NCBI RefSeq assembly: GCF_028368855.1
Contig: NZ_JAQNCY010000005.1
Span: 124,001-188,000, forward strand
Direction: 5' to 3'
DNA: 64,000 bases
Origin: Leisingera sp. SS27
GTDB lineage: Bacteria; Pseudomonadota; Alphaproteobacteria; Rhodobacterales; Rhodobacteraceae
Shown: positions 34,828 through 44,012 of the stretch, piece by piece
Layout of the letters: each line of letters opens with the position of its first letter
How positions within the stretch are numbered: position 1 is the first letter of the stretch
Notes under the pieces: model-generated
What the model was told of the DNA's origin: nothing
Seen by the model: the letters and a program-made list of their open reading frames with translations, nothing else
Database searches by the model: none
Translations under genes and position numbers: made by a program

Positions 34828-35916
34828 TCAGCCATCCACTGCCTCCCGCATCCAGCGTTGCAGGTGCATGACAGAGTGTTCCGAGTTCACTCCGCAGCCG
34901 GGATCAACCACCAGAGGCCCCGGCACGTAGCCGCGAGATTTCAGGCCGCGCTGCACCGACTCGACAAGGTGGATGTCTTCCTCGACAGTCGTGGCGCGAT
35001 CCTGCTGGGCCATACGGCGGACGGTTTCATCATCATAGCCCCCGACGGAATACCAGCCGCGCCAGACCACCACGTGATCGGCGTCCACCGCGCGCCAGTG
35101 ATAGGTGTTCAGCAGGTTGCCCGGATAGACCTGAAAGCTGAACATCGGCCACAGGAACCAACTGGAATACTTGTCATTATTAGCAAACCCGCTGTCGATG
35201 CCATAACTCATCTGGCTCAGGTCATTGCTCTCTGTCGTGTGGCGCAGGCAGTAGCCCTGAGGCTGGATATCATAGGTTTCCGGCCGGATCACACCGGTGG
35301 CAAAGGTCGGGTGGTTCAGAGCGCAGTGGTAGCATTCCGAGTAATTCTCGACCGAAACCTTCCAGTTGCAGGCCTCTGGGATCTTTACCCATTCCAGCGG
35401 CTTCAGATCGGCCCAGTTGGGCACGAAGCCTTCCAGCTCGGCGCGTGCATTCGGGAACCACTCGTCCATCGGACCGGCATCCGGGTCGAGGTTGACGAAG
35501 ACGAAGCCCAGGAACACCTCTGTCCGCACTTCGGTCAGGCAGATGCTGGCGGCATCAAGGCCGGGCACCGATTTGGCGTTGGGCGCGGCGCGCAAGCGTC
35601 CGGTCAGCTCATAGGTCCAGGCGTGATAGGGGCAGACCACGACACGGGTGCTACCTTCACCGCTGACAAGCTGATGCGCGCGATGCTGGCAGACGTTGTA
35701 GAAAGTGCGGATTTCACCATCCCTGCCTTTGATCGAAAACAGGCTTTCATCGCTCAGATCAAAGGCCACGTAGTCGCCCGCGTTCTCCAGCTGGCTGGCG
35801 TGGCATGCGAATTGCCAGGTGCGGGCCAGCAGCCCGGTCTTTTCGACCTCGAAGACGTGCGGATCGGTGTAATAGCGCGCGTCCAATGACCGGACGGGGC
35901 CTGTTTCATCCGTCAT
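34828..35916 (-). CDS. Rieske non-haem iron oxygenase, alpha subunit (possible N-demethylase)
   Basis: A 362-residue Rieske oxygenase. The [2Fe-2S] ligands are in 'NVCQHRAHQL' and 'VVCPYHAWTYEL', and the mononuclear iron site is in 'ENYSECYHCALNHPTF'. Members of this branch oxidise quaternary amines or remove N-methyl groups; a reductase is needed and none is nearby. Its ATG overlaps the RpiR stop codon (ATGA), so it is the second gene of that operon. Together with the opposite-strand demethylating dehydrogenase it suggests breakdown of N-methylated compounds such as stachydrine or hydroxyproline betaine. Confidence 0.88.
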   Translation of the reverse strand: MTDETGPVRSLDARYYTDPHVFEVEKTGLLARTWQFACHASQLENAGDYVAFDLSDESLFSIKGRDGEIRTFYNVCQHRAHQLVSGEGSTRVVVCPYHAWTYELTGRLRAAPNAKSVPGLDAASICLTEVRTEVFLGFVFVNLDPDAGPMDEWFPNARAELEGFVPNWADLKPLEWVKIPEACNWKVSVENYSECYHCALNHPTFATGVIRPETYDIQPQGYCLRHTTESNDLSQMSYGIDSGFANNDKYSSWFLWPMFSFQVYPGNLLNTYHWRAVDADHVVVWRGWYSVGGYDDETVRRMAQQDRATTVEEDIHLVESVQRGLKSRGYVPGPLVVDPGCGVNSEHSVMHLQRWMREAVDG

Positions 35917-36821
35917 TCCGGTTCCTCCAAATAAATGCCAAGCTGATGGCGGCGGGCATGAAATTTCCCGACCCGCTCCACGATCTCCTCCGACGCCACA
36001 GCAATCACGAAGCTCAGCAGGGTTTCCAAAACCGAAATGGTCGACACCGACGACGGAAAGAACTGCGGGGTATCGGCGGCAACGACAAAGCCGTGATCGG
36101 CGGCACGGATGATCGGGCTGGCGGGGCTATCGCTCAGGCCAATGATCGTCATGCCCTGTTCGCGGGCGACCTCGATGGCTGCCATGACCTCGGTTCGGTA
36201 GGGGCGCATGGACATGGCGATCAAGACATCACGGCTGTCGGCCCAAGCCAGATCATCCGTGGGCGTTGATCCGGGGCGGGGGATCGCATGGAACTGCACC
36301 ATCCCGGTAGAGGCGAGGTAGGTGAAGTTGCGCGCATTGGCGTTGTTCACACCGACGCCCAGCGTAAAGACCTGCCGGCTGGCCCAGATCGCCTCGGCGG
36401 CGCTTTTCAGCGCGCCTGCATCGATTCCGGCAAAGGTTTCTTCAAGGTTGCGGATCGCTCCTTCGGCCATATCGGCATAGAGCCCGCCGAGATCGCCAGA
36501 CTTGCGGATGTCCTGCAGCCAGCGCGCCCGGTCGGGGAAGCTTACCGCTCCCTTGCGGATCGCCTCGCGGAAGGGCGCGCGGAAATCCTCGTATCCTTCG
36601 AATCCCACCTGACGTGCCATCCGCACAAAGGTGTTGGGTTTGACATTTGCCGCCTCGGCAATCTCGCGCACCGTAGACACCCCAACGTCATTGGGGTTCT
36701 CGAGCACATATCGTGCGGCCTTCTGTGCTTCGGGGGTCAGGGCGTCCCACTCTTCGGTAAGACGCGCCAGGACTTGGTTTGATACATTTGTGTCATTCAT
36801 GATTGACAGTGGTACAATCAT
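35913..36821 (-). CDS. RpiR-family transcriptional regulator
   Basis: A 302-residue regulator with an N-terminal RpiR helix-turn-helix ('TVREIAEAANVKPNTFVRMARQVGFEGYEDFR') and a C-terminal SIS domain ('VFTLGVGVNNANARNF', 'SMRPYRTEVM', 'IIGLSDSPASP'). ATG 36821 has AAGG 9 bases upstream; ATG 36800, seven codons on, lacks a ribosome binding site. The frame extending far upstream to 37571 overlaps the FAD gene and is ignored. It lies between the divergent arms of the catabolic cluster and probably senses a pathway metabolite. Confidence 0.87.
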   Translation of the reverse strand: MIVPLSIMNDTNVSNQVLARLTEEWDALTPEAQKAARYVLENPNDVGVSTVREIAEAANVKPNTFVRMARQVGFEGYEDFRAPFREAIRKGAVSFPDRARWLQDIRKSGDLGGLYADMAEGAIRNLEETFAGIDAGALKSAAEAIWASRQVFTLGVGVNNANARNFTYLASTGMVQFHAIPRPGSTPTDDLAWADSRDVLIAMSMRPYRTEVMAAIEVAREQGMTIIGLSDSPASPIIRAADHGFVVAADTPQFFPSSVSTISVLETLLSFVIAVASEEIVERVGKFHARRHQLGIYLEEPE

Positions 36822-36835
36822 ACACTTAGCCTTGT
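36800..36835. promoter_or_regulatory. Candidate RpiR operator and promoter of the FAD operon
   Basis: TGATTG-N9-CAATCA (36800-36820) is an inverted repeat in the divergent gap. TTGACA at 36803-36808, inside it, is a perfect -35 box for the rightward operon; the -10 about 17 bases on is poor. Overlap of operator and -35 would allow simple repression. Confidence 0.5.
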
Positions 36836-36872
36836 CCACAAGTTTTGCGGCTCCCGAACAAAGGACGCGACA

Positions 36873-39329
36873 ATGCCGGACAGGAAGTTTCCCAGCCACG
36901 CCCGCGTGGTCATCGTAGGCGGCGGCGTGATGGGGGTCGGGCTTGCCTACCACCTCGCGCATGAGGGTTGGGGGCCAGAGGTAGTCTTGCTGGAAAAGGC
37001 TGAACTGACCTCGGGCAGCACCTGGCACGCAGCGGGGCAGATCACGCATTCGACCTCCAGTTTCAGCCTTGGAAAATGCGTGGACTACAACATCGGGCTC
37101 TACTCCGGCGGGCTGGAGGCCGAGACCGGGCAGGCGGTGACATGGCATGGCTGCGGGTCGTTCCGGTTGGCCTATACCGAAGACGAGATGGACTGGTTGC
37201 GCCACACGCTGTCGGTCGGGCGGTCGCTCGGGTTCAATATCGAGCTGGCCGGCCGGGACCGGGTGGCCGAGCTGCACCCGTTCTATAACCTCGACGGCGT
37301 AATTGGGGCGCTGCATACGCCCGATGATGGGCATGTCGACCCAACTAACGTGACCATGGCGATGGCGGCAGGGGCACGGGCCAAAGGCGCGCGGATCATC
37401 CGCCGTTGCCGCGCAACCAATATCACGCAGGCCGCAAACGGCGAATGGGTGGTCGAGACCGAGCAAGGCACGATCACCTGCGAACATGTGGTCAACGCGG
37501 GCGGCACCTATGCGCGGCAGATGGGCGAATGGTCCGGCCTGCAACTGCCCATGACCTCGATGACTCACCATTACTTTGTCACCGACGAGGTGCCGGAATT
37601 CCGCGATCTCGACCGCGAATTGCCGGTGATCCGAGATGACCGCAAGGTGTCAGGCTATATCAGGATGGAGCAGAAAAAGGGTCTCATCGGCATCTACGAG
37701 AAGGCCAACCCCAACTCGGTCTGGGAGGATCACTGTCCTTGGGAGGCCGAGAACGAGTTGTTCGAGGCCGATTATGACCGCGTCATGCCCTGGCTGGAGG
37801 AAGCGATGGGGCGGATGCCGATCTTTGCGGAACTGGGCATCACCCGCGATGTCCATGGCGCGATCAGCCATCCGCCTGACGGCAATCCGCTGATCGGTCC
37901 TGCGCCGGGCGCGCGCAACTACTGGTGTTGCTGCGGCACCCAGATCGGGATCGGCTGGGGCCCGGGACTGACCCGCGAACTCGCGCGCTGGATGGTGCAT
38001 GGCGCGGCGGATATCTCCATGCGCGACTATGATCCGCGCCGGTTTGGCAGCTACGCCACCAAGGACTGGCAAGTCATAAAGGCCAAGGAGGATTATTGCC
38101 TCCGCCACGAAATCCCGTTCCCGCATTTGAACCGCCTGGCCGGTCGGCCGATCAAGCCATCGCCCTTGTATGAAACGCTCAAGGCCAAGGGCGCGGTCTT
38201 TGAAGAGGTCTACGGGTTCGAGCGCCCGCGCTGGTTTGCAAAAGGCGGCGTAGCGCAACAGGATCACTACAGCTTCCGGCGCACGGTGGTGGACGGCATG
38301 GTTGCGGCCGAGGTCAAAGCCGTGCGTGAGCGCGTGGGGATCATGGAAGTGACGGCCTTCACCAAAGTGCTGGTCGAAGGGCCGGATGCCTATGCGCTGC
38401 TGGACCGGCTGACCGCCAACCGGATGCCGCAAAAGGTCAGGTCCATCACGCTTACACATATGCTGAACCGGCGGGGCCGGATTGAGCTGGAAACGACCAT
38501 CGTGCGGATGGCCGAGGACAAATTCTATCTCGTCTGCGCCGCCTTCTTTGAGCAACGTTTGTTGGACCACTTTGCAGCGCAACGGACGGATGAAGACGCC
38601 ACCGTCACCGCGCTTTCCAGCACATGGGGGGCGCTGTCTCTCAATGGCCCGAGGTCCCGCGATGTGCTCGCCGCCTGCACGGATGCGCCGCTCGGCAATG
38701 CGGCCTTCCGCTGGCTTTCGGCACAACAGATCACTGTCGCAGGCCACAGCGTCTGGGCCTTGCGCATGTCCTATGCGGGCGAATTGGGGTGGGAGTTGCA
38801 CATGCCGTTTGCCGCGATGCAGGATGTCTATGCCGCTCTTTGGGGCGCGGGCGAGTCGCATGGCATCGATGACTACGGCAGTTTTGCCATGAACGTGATG
38901 CGCATGGAAAAGGGCTTTAAGGGGGCAGGGGAGCTCACCAACGAAGTTACCCTCGCTGAGGCCGATGTCCTGCGCTTTGCCCGGACGGACAAGGATTATC
39001 TGGGCCGTGACAAGACTCTGGGCACCGACCTGCCGTGGGTCTGCGCCTACCTGGAGATCGAACCGGACGGCGCAATCGACGGGCATGGCGGCGAGGCGGT
39101 GACGCTGGATGGCAAAGCCGTCGGATCAACGGCATCTGTGGTTTATGGGCACACGGTTGGCAAGATCCTCGCCTTTGCCTACATCAAACCGCACGCAGCC
39201 GCCCCCGGAACAGCGCTGCAGGTGATCATCCACGGCAAACCGCGCCCTGCGCGCGTTCTCAGCGAACCGGCCTATGATCCGCAAAGCCTGTTGCCCCGCG
39301 CCGATACCGTGCAGGAACCCGCCGGATGA
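36873..39329 (+). CDS. FAD-dependent dehydrogenase, dimethylglycine/sarcosine dehydrogenase type
   Basis: An 818-residue two-part enzyme. The N-terminal FAD domain has 'VVIVGGGVMGVGLAYHLA' and 'LTSGSTWHAAGQ', where His52 is at the position of the covalent-FAD histidine. The C-terminal half is a GcvT-like tetrahydrofolate-binding domain ('FTKVLVEGPDAYALLDRL', 'ELGWELHMP', 'KGFKGAGELTNE'). Such enzymes oxidise N-methyl groups and pass the carbon to folate. AAGGA precedes ATG 36873; the stop overlaps the next gene (ATGA). In this cluster the substrate is probably an N-methyl- or N,N-dimethyl-proline derivative. Confidence 0.9.
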   Translation: MPDRKFPSHARVVIVGGGVMGVGLAYHLAHEGWGPEVVLLEKAELTSGSTWHAAGQITHSTSSFSLGKCVDYNIGLYSGGLEAETGQAVTWHGCGSFRLAYTEDEMDWLRHTLSVGRSLGFNIELAGRDRVAELHPFYNLDGVIGALHTPDDGHVDPTNVTMAMAAGARAKGARIIRRCRATNITQAANGEWVVETEQGTITCEHVVNAGGTYARQMGEWSGLQLPMTSMTHHYFVTDEVPEFRDLDRELPVIRDDRKVSGYIRMEQKKGLIGIYEKANPNSVWEDHCPWEAENELFEADYDRVMPWLEEAMGRMPIFAELGITRDVHGAISHPPDGNPLIGPAPGARNYWCCCGTQIGIGWGPGLTRELARWMVHGAADISMRDYDPRRFGSYATKDWQVIKAKEDYCLRHEIPFPHLNRLAGRPIKPSPLYETLKAKGAVFEEVYGFERPRWFAKGGVAQQDHYSFRRTVVDGMVAAEVKAVRERVGIMEVTAFTKVLVEGPDAYALLDRLTANRMPQKVRSITLTHMLNRRGRIELETTIVRMAEDKFYLVCAAFFEQRLLDHFAAQRTDEDATVTALSSTWGALSLNGPRSRDVLAACTDAPLGNAAFRWLSAQQITVAGHSVWALRMSYAGELGWELHMPFAAMQDVYAALWGAGESHGIDDYGSFAMNVMRMEKGFKGAGELTNEVTLAEADVLRFARTDKDYLGRDKTLGTDLPWVCAYLEIEPDGAIDGHGGEAVTLDGKAVGSTASVVYGHTVGKILAFAYIKPHAAAPGTALQVIIHGKPRPARVLSEPAYDPQSLLPRADTVQEPAG

Positions 39330-40408
39330 GCCTGCCTGACACAATGCAGGCCATGGTCACCATCGGCCACGGCGATCTGGACCAGCTTGTCCTGCACGAA
39401 GACTGGCCCCGCCCCGATCCCGGTCCGGGTGAGGTGCTGATCCGGGTTGGCGCATGCGGGCTCAACAACACCGACGTGAACACGCGCACCGGCTGGTATT
39501 CGAAGGCCGTGAACGAGGCCACAACGGGCGCGGCCTATGACACGGTGCACGAAGACGATCCGACATGGGGCGGCGCACCGATTTCCTTTCCGCGCATCCA
39601 GGGCGCTGACGTCTGCGGCAGGATCGTCGCGGCGGGCGCAGGCGTAGACCCGAACCGCATTGGCGAGCGGGTGATCACCGACAATTGGCTGCGCGATCCC
39701 GATGACCCGGACAACAAGGACAAAACCGGTTACTTCGGCTCTGAGCGCGATGGCGGCTTTGCTCAGTTCACCACGATCCCTTCACGCAATGCGCTGGCGG
39801 TCAACAGTCCGCTCAGCGATGCGGAACTGGCCACATTTTCCTGCTCCTACTCCACCGCCGAGGGCATGCTGACGCGGGCGATGGTCACGTCCGGCGACAC
39901 CGTGCTTGTCCCGGGGGCTTCAGGCGGCGTCGGCGGCGCGCTGGTGCAATTGGCAAAGCGACGCGGCGCCCGCGTGATCGCGATGGCCTCCCAGGCAAAA
40001 CACGTAGATGTCGCCGCGCTTGGGCCGGACCGCATCCTGCCCCGCGCGCCGGGTGACCTGCGCGCCGCACTGGGCGATGAACAGATCACTGTTACCGCTG
40101 ATGTGGTGGGCGGCCCCTGCTGGCCGCAGCTCATCGGCATTCTCGAACGCGGCGGCCGCTACACGTGTTCGGGGGCCATCGCCGGCCCGATGGTCGAACT
40201 TGACCTGCGGACTTTCTACCTGCGCGACCTGACCTTCACTGGCTCTACCGTGATCGACGCAGCTGTGATGCCGAACCTGATCCGCTATATCGAGGCGGGC
40301 GAGATCAAACCCGCGCTGGCTGCGGCCTATCCCCTGGAAGATCTGCGCGAGGCGCAAGCCGCGTTCATCGCCAAAAAACACACCGGCAACATTGTGGTGA
40401 TCCCATGA
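39326..40408 (+). CDS. Medium-chain dehydrogenase/reductase (zinc-free quinone-oxidoreductase type)
   Basis: A 360-residue MDR enzyme. The NAD(P) motif is 'VLVPGASGGVGGALVQLAKRRGARVIAMAS' and the N-terminal GroES-like part has 'GEVLIRVGACGLNNTDV' and 'FPRIQGADVCGRIV'. Structural-zinc cysteines are absent, which fits quinone reductase-like or crotonyl-CoA reductase-like members. It overlaps the dehydrogenase upstream and the enolase-superfamily gene downstream by 4 bp each (ATGA). It may oxidise or reduce an intermediate such as a hydroxyproline-derived alcohol or an alpha,beta-unsaturated compound. Confidence 0.85.
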   Translation: MSLPDTMQAMVTIGHGDLDQLVLHEDWPRPDPGPGEVLIRVGACGLNNTDVNTRTGWYSKAVNEATTGAAYDTVHEDDPTWGGAPISFPRIQGADVCGRIVAAGAGVDPNRIGERVITDNWLRDPDDPDNKDKTGYFGSERDGGFAQFTTIPSRNALAVNSPLSDAELATFSCSYSTAEGMLTRAMVTSGDTVLVPGASGGVGGALVQLAKRRGARVIAMASQAKHVDVAALGPDRILPRAPGDLRAALGDEQITVTADVVGGPCWPQLIGILERGGRYTCSGAIAGPMVELDLRTFYLRDLTFTGSTVIDAAVMPNLIRYIEAGEIKPALAAAYPLEDLREAQAAFIAKKHTGNIVVIP

Positions 40409-41511
40409 AGATAACCCGTATTACCGTCTATCAGGTCGATTTGCCGCTAGAGCATCCCTATTGGCTGTCGGGCGGGCGGCTGAAGTTCGAGTGTCTCGAT
40501 GCGACGCTTGTCAAACTGGAGACCGACGCCGGGATCACCGGTTGGGGAGAGGGCACGCCTTGGGGACACACCTATGTTCCCGCCCACGGGCCCGGCATCC
40601 GCGCCGGGATCCAAACGATGGCGCCTTTCGTGCTGGGTCTTGATCCACGCCGGGTGCTGGATGTGGAACGGGCGATGGATCTCGCCTTGCCGGGACACCT
40701 CTATGCCAAATCCCCCATCGACATGGCGTGCTGGGACATTGCCGGGCAAGCGGCGGGGCTGCCCATTGCCGATCTGATGGGGGGAGGAAGCCGCACGCCG
40801 CGGCCTATCGCATCCTCAGTCGGAGCCAAGACGATCGAGGAAACCCGTGCTGTCATGGATCGCTACCGCCAGCGCGGCTATGTGGCGCATTCAGTCAAGA
40901 TCGGTGGTGACGTGGAACGCGATATCGCGCGGATTCGCGATGTAGAGAGCATCCGCAAACCCGGCGAGATCGTCCTTTACGACGTCAATCGCGGCTGGAC
41001 CAGGCAGCAGGCGTTGCGCGTCATGCGCAGGACCGAAGACCTGCACGTCATGTTCGAACAGCCGGGCGAGACGCTGGACGACATTGCTGCGATCCGCCCG
41101 CTGCATTCGGCGCCTGTCAGCGTGGATGAATGCCTTGTCACGCTCCAGGATGCTGCGCGTGTCGCGCGCGACGGGCTGGCCGAAGTCTTCGGCATCAAGC
41201 TCAACCGCGTCGGCGGGCTGACCAAGGCTGCGCGGATGCGCGATATTGCATTGGCACATGGGATCGACATGTTCGTGATGGCCACTGGCGGCTCGGTTCT
41301 GGCCGATTGCGAGGCGCTGCACCTTGCCGCCACCATTCCCGACCATGCCTGCCATGCGGTCTGGGCCTGTCAGGACATGCTAACAGTGGATATCGCGGGC
41401 GGACGCGGCCCGCGCAACACGGATGGCCACCTGCATCTGCCCGAAGCCCCCGGCCTTGGCGTGCATCCCGATGAAGACGCCCTTGGCGATCCTGTGGCGG
41501 TCCATTCATGA
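40405..41511 (+). CDS. Mandelate racemase/muconate-lactonizing (enolase superfamily) enzyme 1
   Basis: A 368-residue enolase-superfamily enzyme. The N-terminal capping domain is 'MKITRITVYQVDLPLEHPYWLSGGR'-like (first part shown by 'VYQVDLPLEH'). The barrel has 'AHSVKIGGD' (strand 2 Lys), 'LYDVNRGW', 'MFEQPGE' and 'SVDECLV' for the metal ligands, and 'GIKLNRVGGLTKA' with a second Lys. Members with this pattern in Rhodobacterales include cis-3-hydroxyproline dehydratase and hydroxyproline betaine epimerase (HpbD). Which reaction applies cannot be decided here. It overlaps both neighbours by 4 bp. Confidence 0.85.
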   Translation: MKITRITVYQVDLPLEHPYWLSGGRLKFECLDATLVKLETDAGITGWGEGTPWGHTYVPAHGPGIRAGIQTMAPFVLGLDPRRVLDVERAMDLALPGHLYAKSPIDMACWDIAGQAAGLPIADLMGGGSRTPRPIASSVGAKTIEETRAVMDRYRQRGYVAHSVKIGGDVERDIARIRDVESIRKPGEIVLYDVNRGWTRQQALRVMRRTEDLHVMFEQPGETLDDIAAIRPLHSAPVSVDECLVTLQDAARVARDGLAEVFGIKLNRVGGLTKAARMRDIALAHGIDMFVMATGGSVLADCEALHLAATIPDHACHAVWACQDMLTVDIAGGRGPRNTDGHLHLPEAPGLGVHPDEDALGDPVAVHS

Positions 41512-42611
41512 AAGTCACCCGCCTCAGTCTCTGGCATGTGCCGCTGACCAGCCACACGGCCTATTACATGGCCGATGGAAAAACCTGCGACACCGTCGAA
41601 ACCGTGGTGATCGCGGTTCAGACGGATACGGGGATAACCGGCTGGGGCGAGGTCTGTCCGATCCCGCATTACCTGCCGGCCTATGCGCGCGGCGTCGCCC
41701 CGGCCGTGCAAGAGCTGGCCCCGGTGATCCTCGGAGGCGACCCTGCCGGGGCAGAGGGGCTGATGGCTACGGCCGATTCCTACTTGCCCGGCCACGTCTA
41801 TGCCAAATCCGCGCTGGACATTGCGCTGTGGGATATCACCGGGCAGGTGGCGGGCTTGCCTTTGCATGCGCTTCTTGGAGGGCGACGGCAAGAGACCCTG
41901 CCGCTCTATCATTCCATCACCTGCGTAGAGCCGGACAAGATGGCCCGCATTGCCCGCGAAGCGCTGCAACAGGGGATCACCCAGTTCCAGGCCAAACTGG
42001 GGGCGTCCGGTGACTGGCAAACCGACGTGGAAAGGCTAACCAAGGTGCGCGAGGCTGTTGGGCCCGGCCCCTTGGTCTATGGGGACTGGAGCTGCGGCGC
42101 GACGACGCTGGACGCAATCCGCGCCGGCCGCGCCGCGGGGCATCTCGACGTCATGCTGGAACAGCCATGCGCCACGCTGGAGGATTGCGCCCGGGTGCAG
42201 TCAGCCACCGGTCTTCCGATGAAGCTCGATGAGCTGGCCCACGACACCGCGTCGCTGCTTGCGGCGCACCGGCTGGGCATCATGGATGCGGTCGCGCTGA
42301 AGCTGTCCAAGTTCGGCGGGGTGTCAGCGGCACGGCGGGCGCGGGACCTGTGCCTGCATCTTGGCGCCAAGATGTGCATCGAATGCACATGGGGCAGCGA
42401 TATCGTCACAGCCGCGGCGCTGCACCTTGGGGCAGCAACCCAACCCGCCCGCCTTCTGAACGTCTGCGACCTCTCGGGCTATGTCAGCCCGCGCCTTGCA
42501 CCCGACGCACCAACCCGCAGCCATGGCCGCATCGCGCCGCCCGATGGGCCGGGCCTTGGCATCACCGTCGACAAGGAAAGCCTCGGCACACCCGACCTGA
42601 TACTGGATTGA
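41508..42611 (+). CDS. Mandelate racemase/muconate-lactonizing (enolase superfamily) enzyme 2
   Basis: A 367-residue enolase-superfamily enzyme, only moderately similar to the one before it. Motifs: 'FQAKLGASG' (strand 2 Lys), 'VYGDWSCG', 'MLEQPCA' and 'KLDELAHD' (metal ligands) and 'ALKLSKFGGVS' (strand 6 Lys). The two lysines facing each other are typical of racemases and epimerases. The C-terminal 'PDGPGLGITVDKESLG' resembles HpbD. An epimerase acting on a betaine or cyclic amino acid is a reasonable inference. It overlaps the upstream gene (ATGA) and lies 4 bp from the aminotransferase. Confidence 0.85.
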   Translation: MKVTRLSLWHVPLTSHTAYYMADGKTCDTVETVVIAVQTDTGITGWGEVCPIPHYLPAYARGVAPAVQELAPVILGGDPAGAEGLMATADSYLPGHVYAKSALDIALWDITGQVAGLPLHALLGGRRQETLPLYHSITCVEPDKMARIAREALQQGITQFQAKLGASGDWQTDVERLTKVREAVGPGPLVYGDWSCGATTLDAIRAGRAAGHLDVMLEQPCATLEDCARVQSATGLPMKLDELAHDTASLLAAHRLGIMDAVALKLSKFGGVSAARRARDLCLHLGAKMCIECTWGSDIVTAAALHLGAATQPARLLNVCDLSGYVSPRLAPDAPTRSHGRIAPPDGPGLGITVDKESLGTPDLILD

Positions 42612-42615
42612 GCCC

Positions 42616-43908
42616 ATGAACCGCATTCACTCCCAAGCCGACTGGATCGCCCGCGCCCGCGAAGTTCTGCCGGCGGCGGGCTTCGGCAATTTTGATGCCT
42701 CCATCGTGATCGCGCGGGGCGAGGGATCCCGTGTCTGGGACGAGGACGGAAATGAATACGTCGACTACCTGATCGGCTCCGGCCCCATGCTGTTGGGCCA
42801 CGGCCACCCCGAAGTCATGGAAGCGGTGCTGGAACAACTGCCCAAGGGCATGACCTTCTTCGCCAACAACGCCAAGGGCATTGAACTGGCCGAAGCGATC
42901 GTCGAAGCTGTGCCGTGTTGCGAGCAAGTCCGGTTCGTCGCCTCTGGCGGTGAGGCGGATATGTACGCGATCCGGCTTGCCCGTGCCTATACCGGCAAGC
43001 CAAAGATCCTGAAATTCGAGGGCGGCTATCATGGCATGTCGGCCGAGGCGCAAATGAGCCTTGCACCCGCGCGCGAGGTGAATTTCCCCACGGCGGTGCC
43101 CGACAGCGCGGGCATTCCGCAGGCCGTGGCAGACGAGATGCTGATCGCGCCGTTCAACGATTTGGAGGCCGTGGCCTCTCTCCTCTGCGAACACAGCGAC
43201 ATCGCTGCTGTGATCGCAGAGCCCCTGCAGCGCATCATCCCCGCACAGACCGGCTTCCTGCAAGGTTTGCGCGATTTGTGCGACAAGCACGGTGTGCTTC
43301 TGATCTTCGACGAGATCGTTACCGGTTTCCGCCTCGCCTACGGAGGCGCACAGGACCACTATGGCGTGGCACCGGACATTTGCACGCTGGGCAAGATCAT
43401 CGGAGGCGGCTTTCCCTTGGCCGCGCTCGGGGCCAGCGCCGAAATCATGGCGCATTTCGACAAGGCCGCCGTCGGAGCCGACAAGTGGCTGATGCAGCTG
43501 GGCACGCTCTCGGGCAATCCGGTGGCCTCTGCTGCGGGGCTCAAGACCATGGAAATCCTGCGGCGTCCGGGGCAATATAACCAGTTGCGTGCACTGGGTC
43601 AGACCCTGATGGACATGCAATCCGCAGCCCTGTCCGAACAGCGGATCACCCACCGCATCTGCGGCGGCCCAACGCTGTTCGACATCTACTTCACCGATGC
43701 CGATCCAGTCGACTATAGAACCGCCAAGCACCGCGACCCAAAGATCAACGAGGTCTGGAATACCACCTTGCGCTCCCATGGCGTCTTCAAATCGCCCGGG
43801 AAACTCTATCCATCCCTGGCCTTGAAAACCCGTGACCTGGAAATGTCCAGAACAGCCTTTGAGCGCGGGGCACAGGCTGTGTCGGAATATCTTACGAAGG
43901 CCAAGTGA
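42616..43908 (+). CDS. Class III PLP-dependent aminotransferase (GSA-aminomutase-like)
   Basis: A 430-residue fold-type I transferase. The PLP lysine is in 'CTLGKIIGGG', the phosphate-binding region is 'ASGGEADMYAIRLARAYTG', and 'FDEIVTGFR' has the Asp that pairs with the pyridine ring. It resembles glutamate-1-semialdehyde aminomutases but lies in a catabolic operon, so it is more likely an aminotransferase or racemase of a pathway amino acid. It is the last gene of the rightward operon. Confidence 0.87.
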   Translation: MNRIHSQADWIARAREVLPAAGFGNFDASIVIARGEGSRVWDEDGNEYVDYLIGSGPMLLGHGHPEVMEAVLEQLPKGMTFFANNAKGIELAEAIVEAVPCCEQVRFVASGGEADMYAIRLARAYTGKPKILKFEGGYHGMSAEAQMSLAPAREVNFPTAVPDSAGIPQAVADEMLIAPFNDLEAVASLLCEHSDIAAVIAEPLQRIIPAQTGFLQGLRDLCDKHGVLLIFDEIVTGFRLAYGGAQDHYGVAPDICTLGKIIGGGFPLAALGASAEIMAHFDKAAVGADKWLMQLGTLSGNPVASAAGLKTMEILRRPGQYNQLRALGQTLMDMQSAALSEQRITHRICGGPTLFDIYFTDADPVDYRTAKHRDPKINEVWNTTLRSHGVFKSPGKLYPSLALKTRDLEMSRTAFERGAQAVSEYLTKAK

Positions 43909-44012
43909 TTTGCAGTCGCGCGATTTGTTTGGCCTGCAATTCACGACCGCTTTGCCAGTTACACCAGACCCTGGCACTTGCTGTTTAAAAGGCGGTTTTC
44001 GTCTGTAATTGG

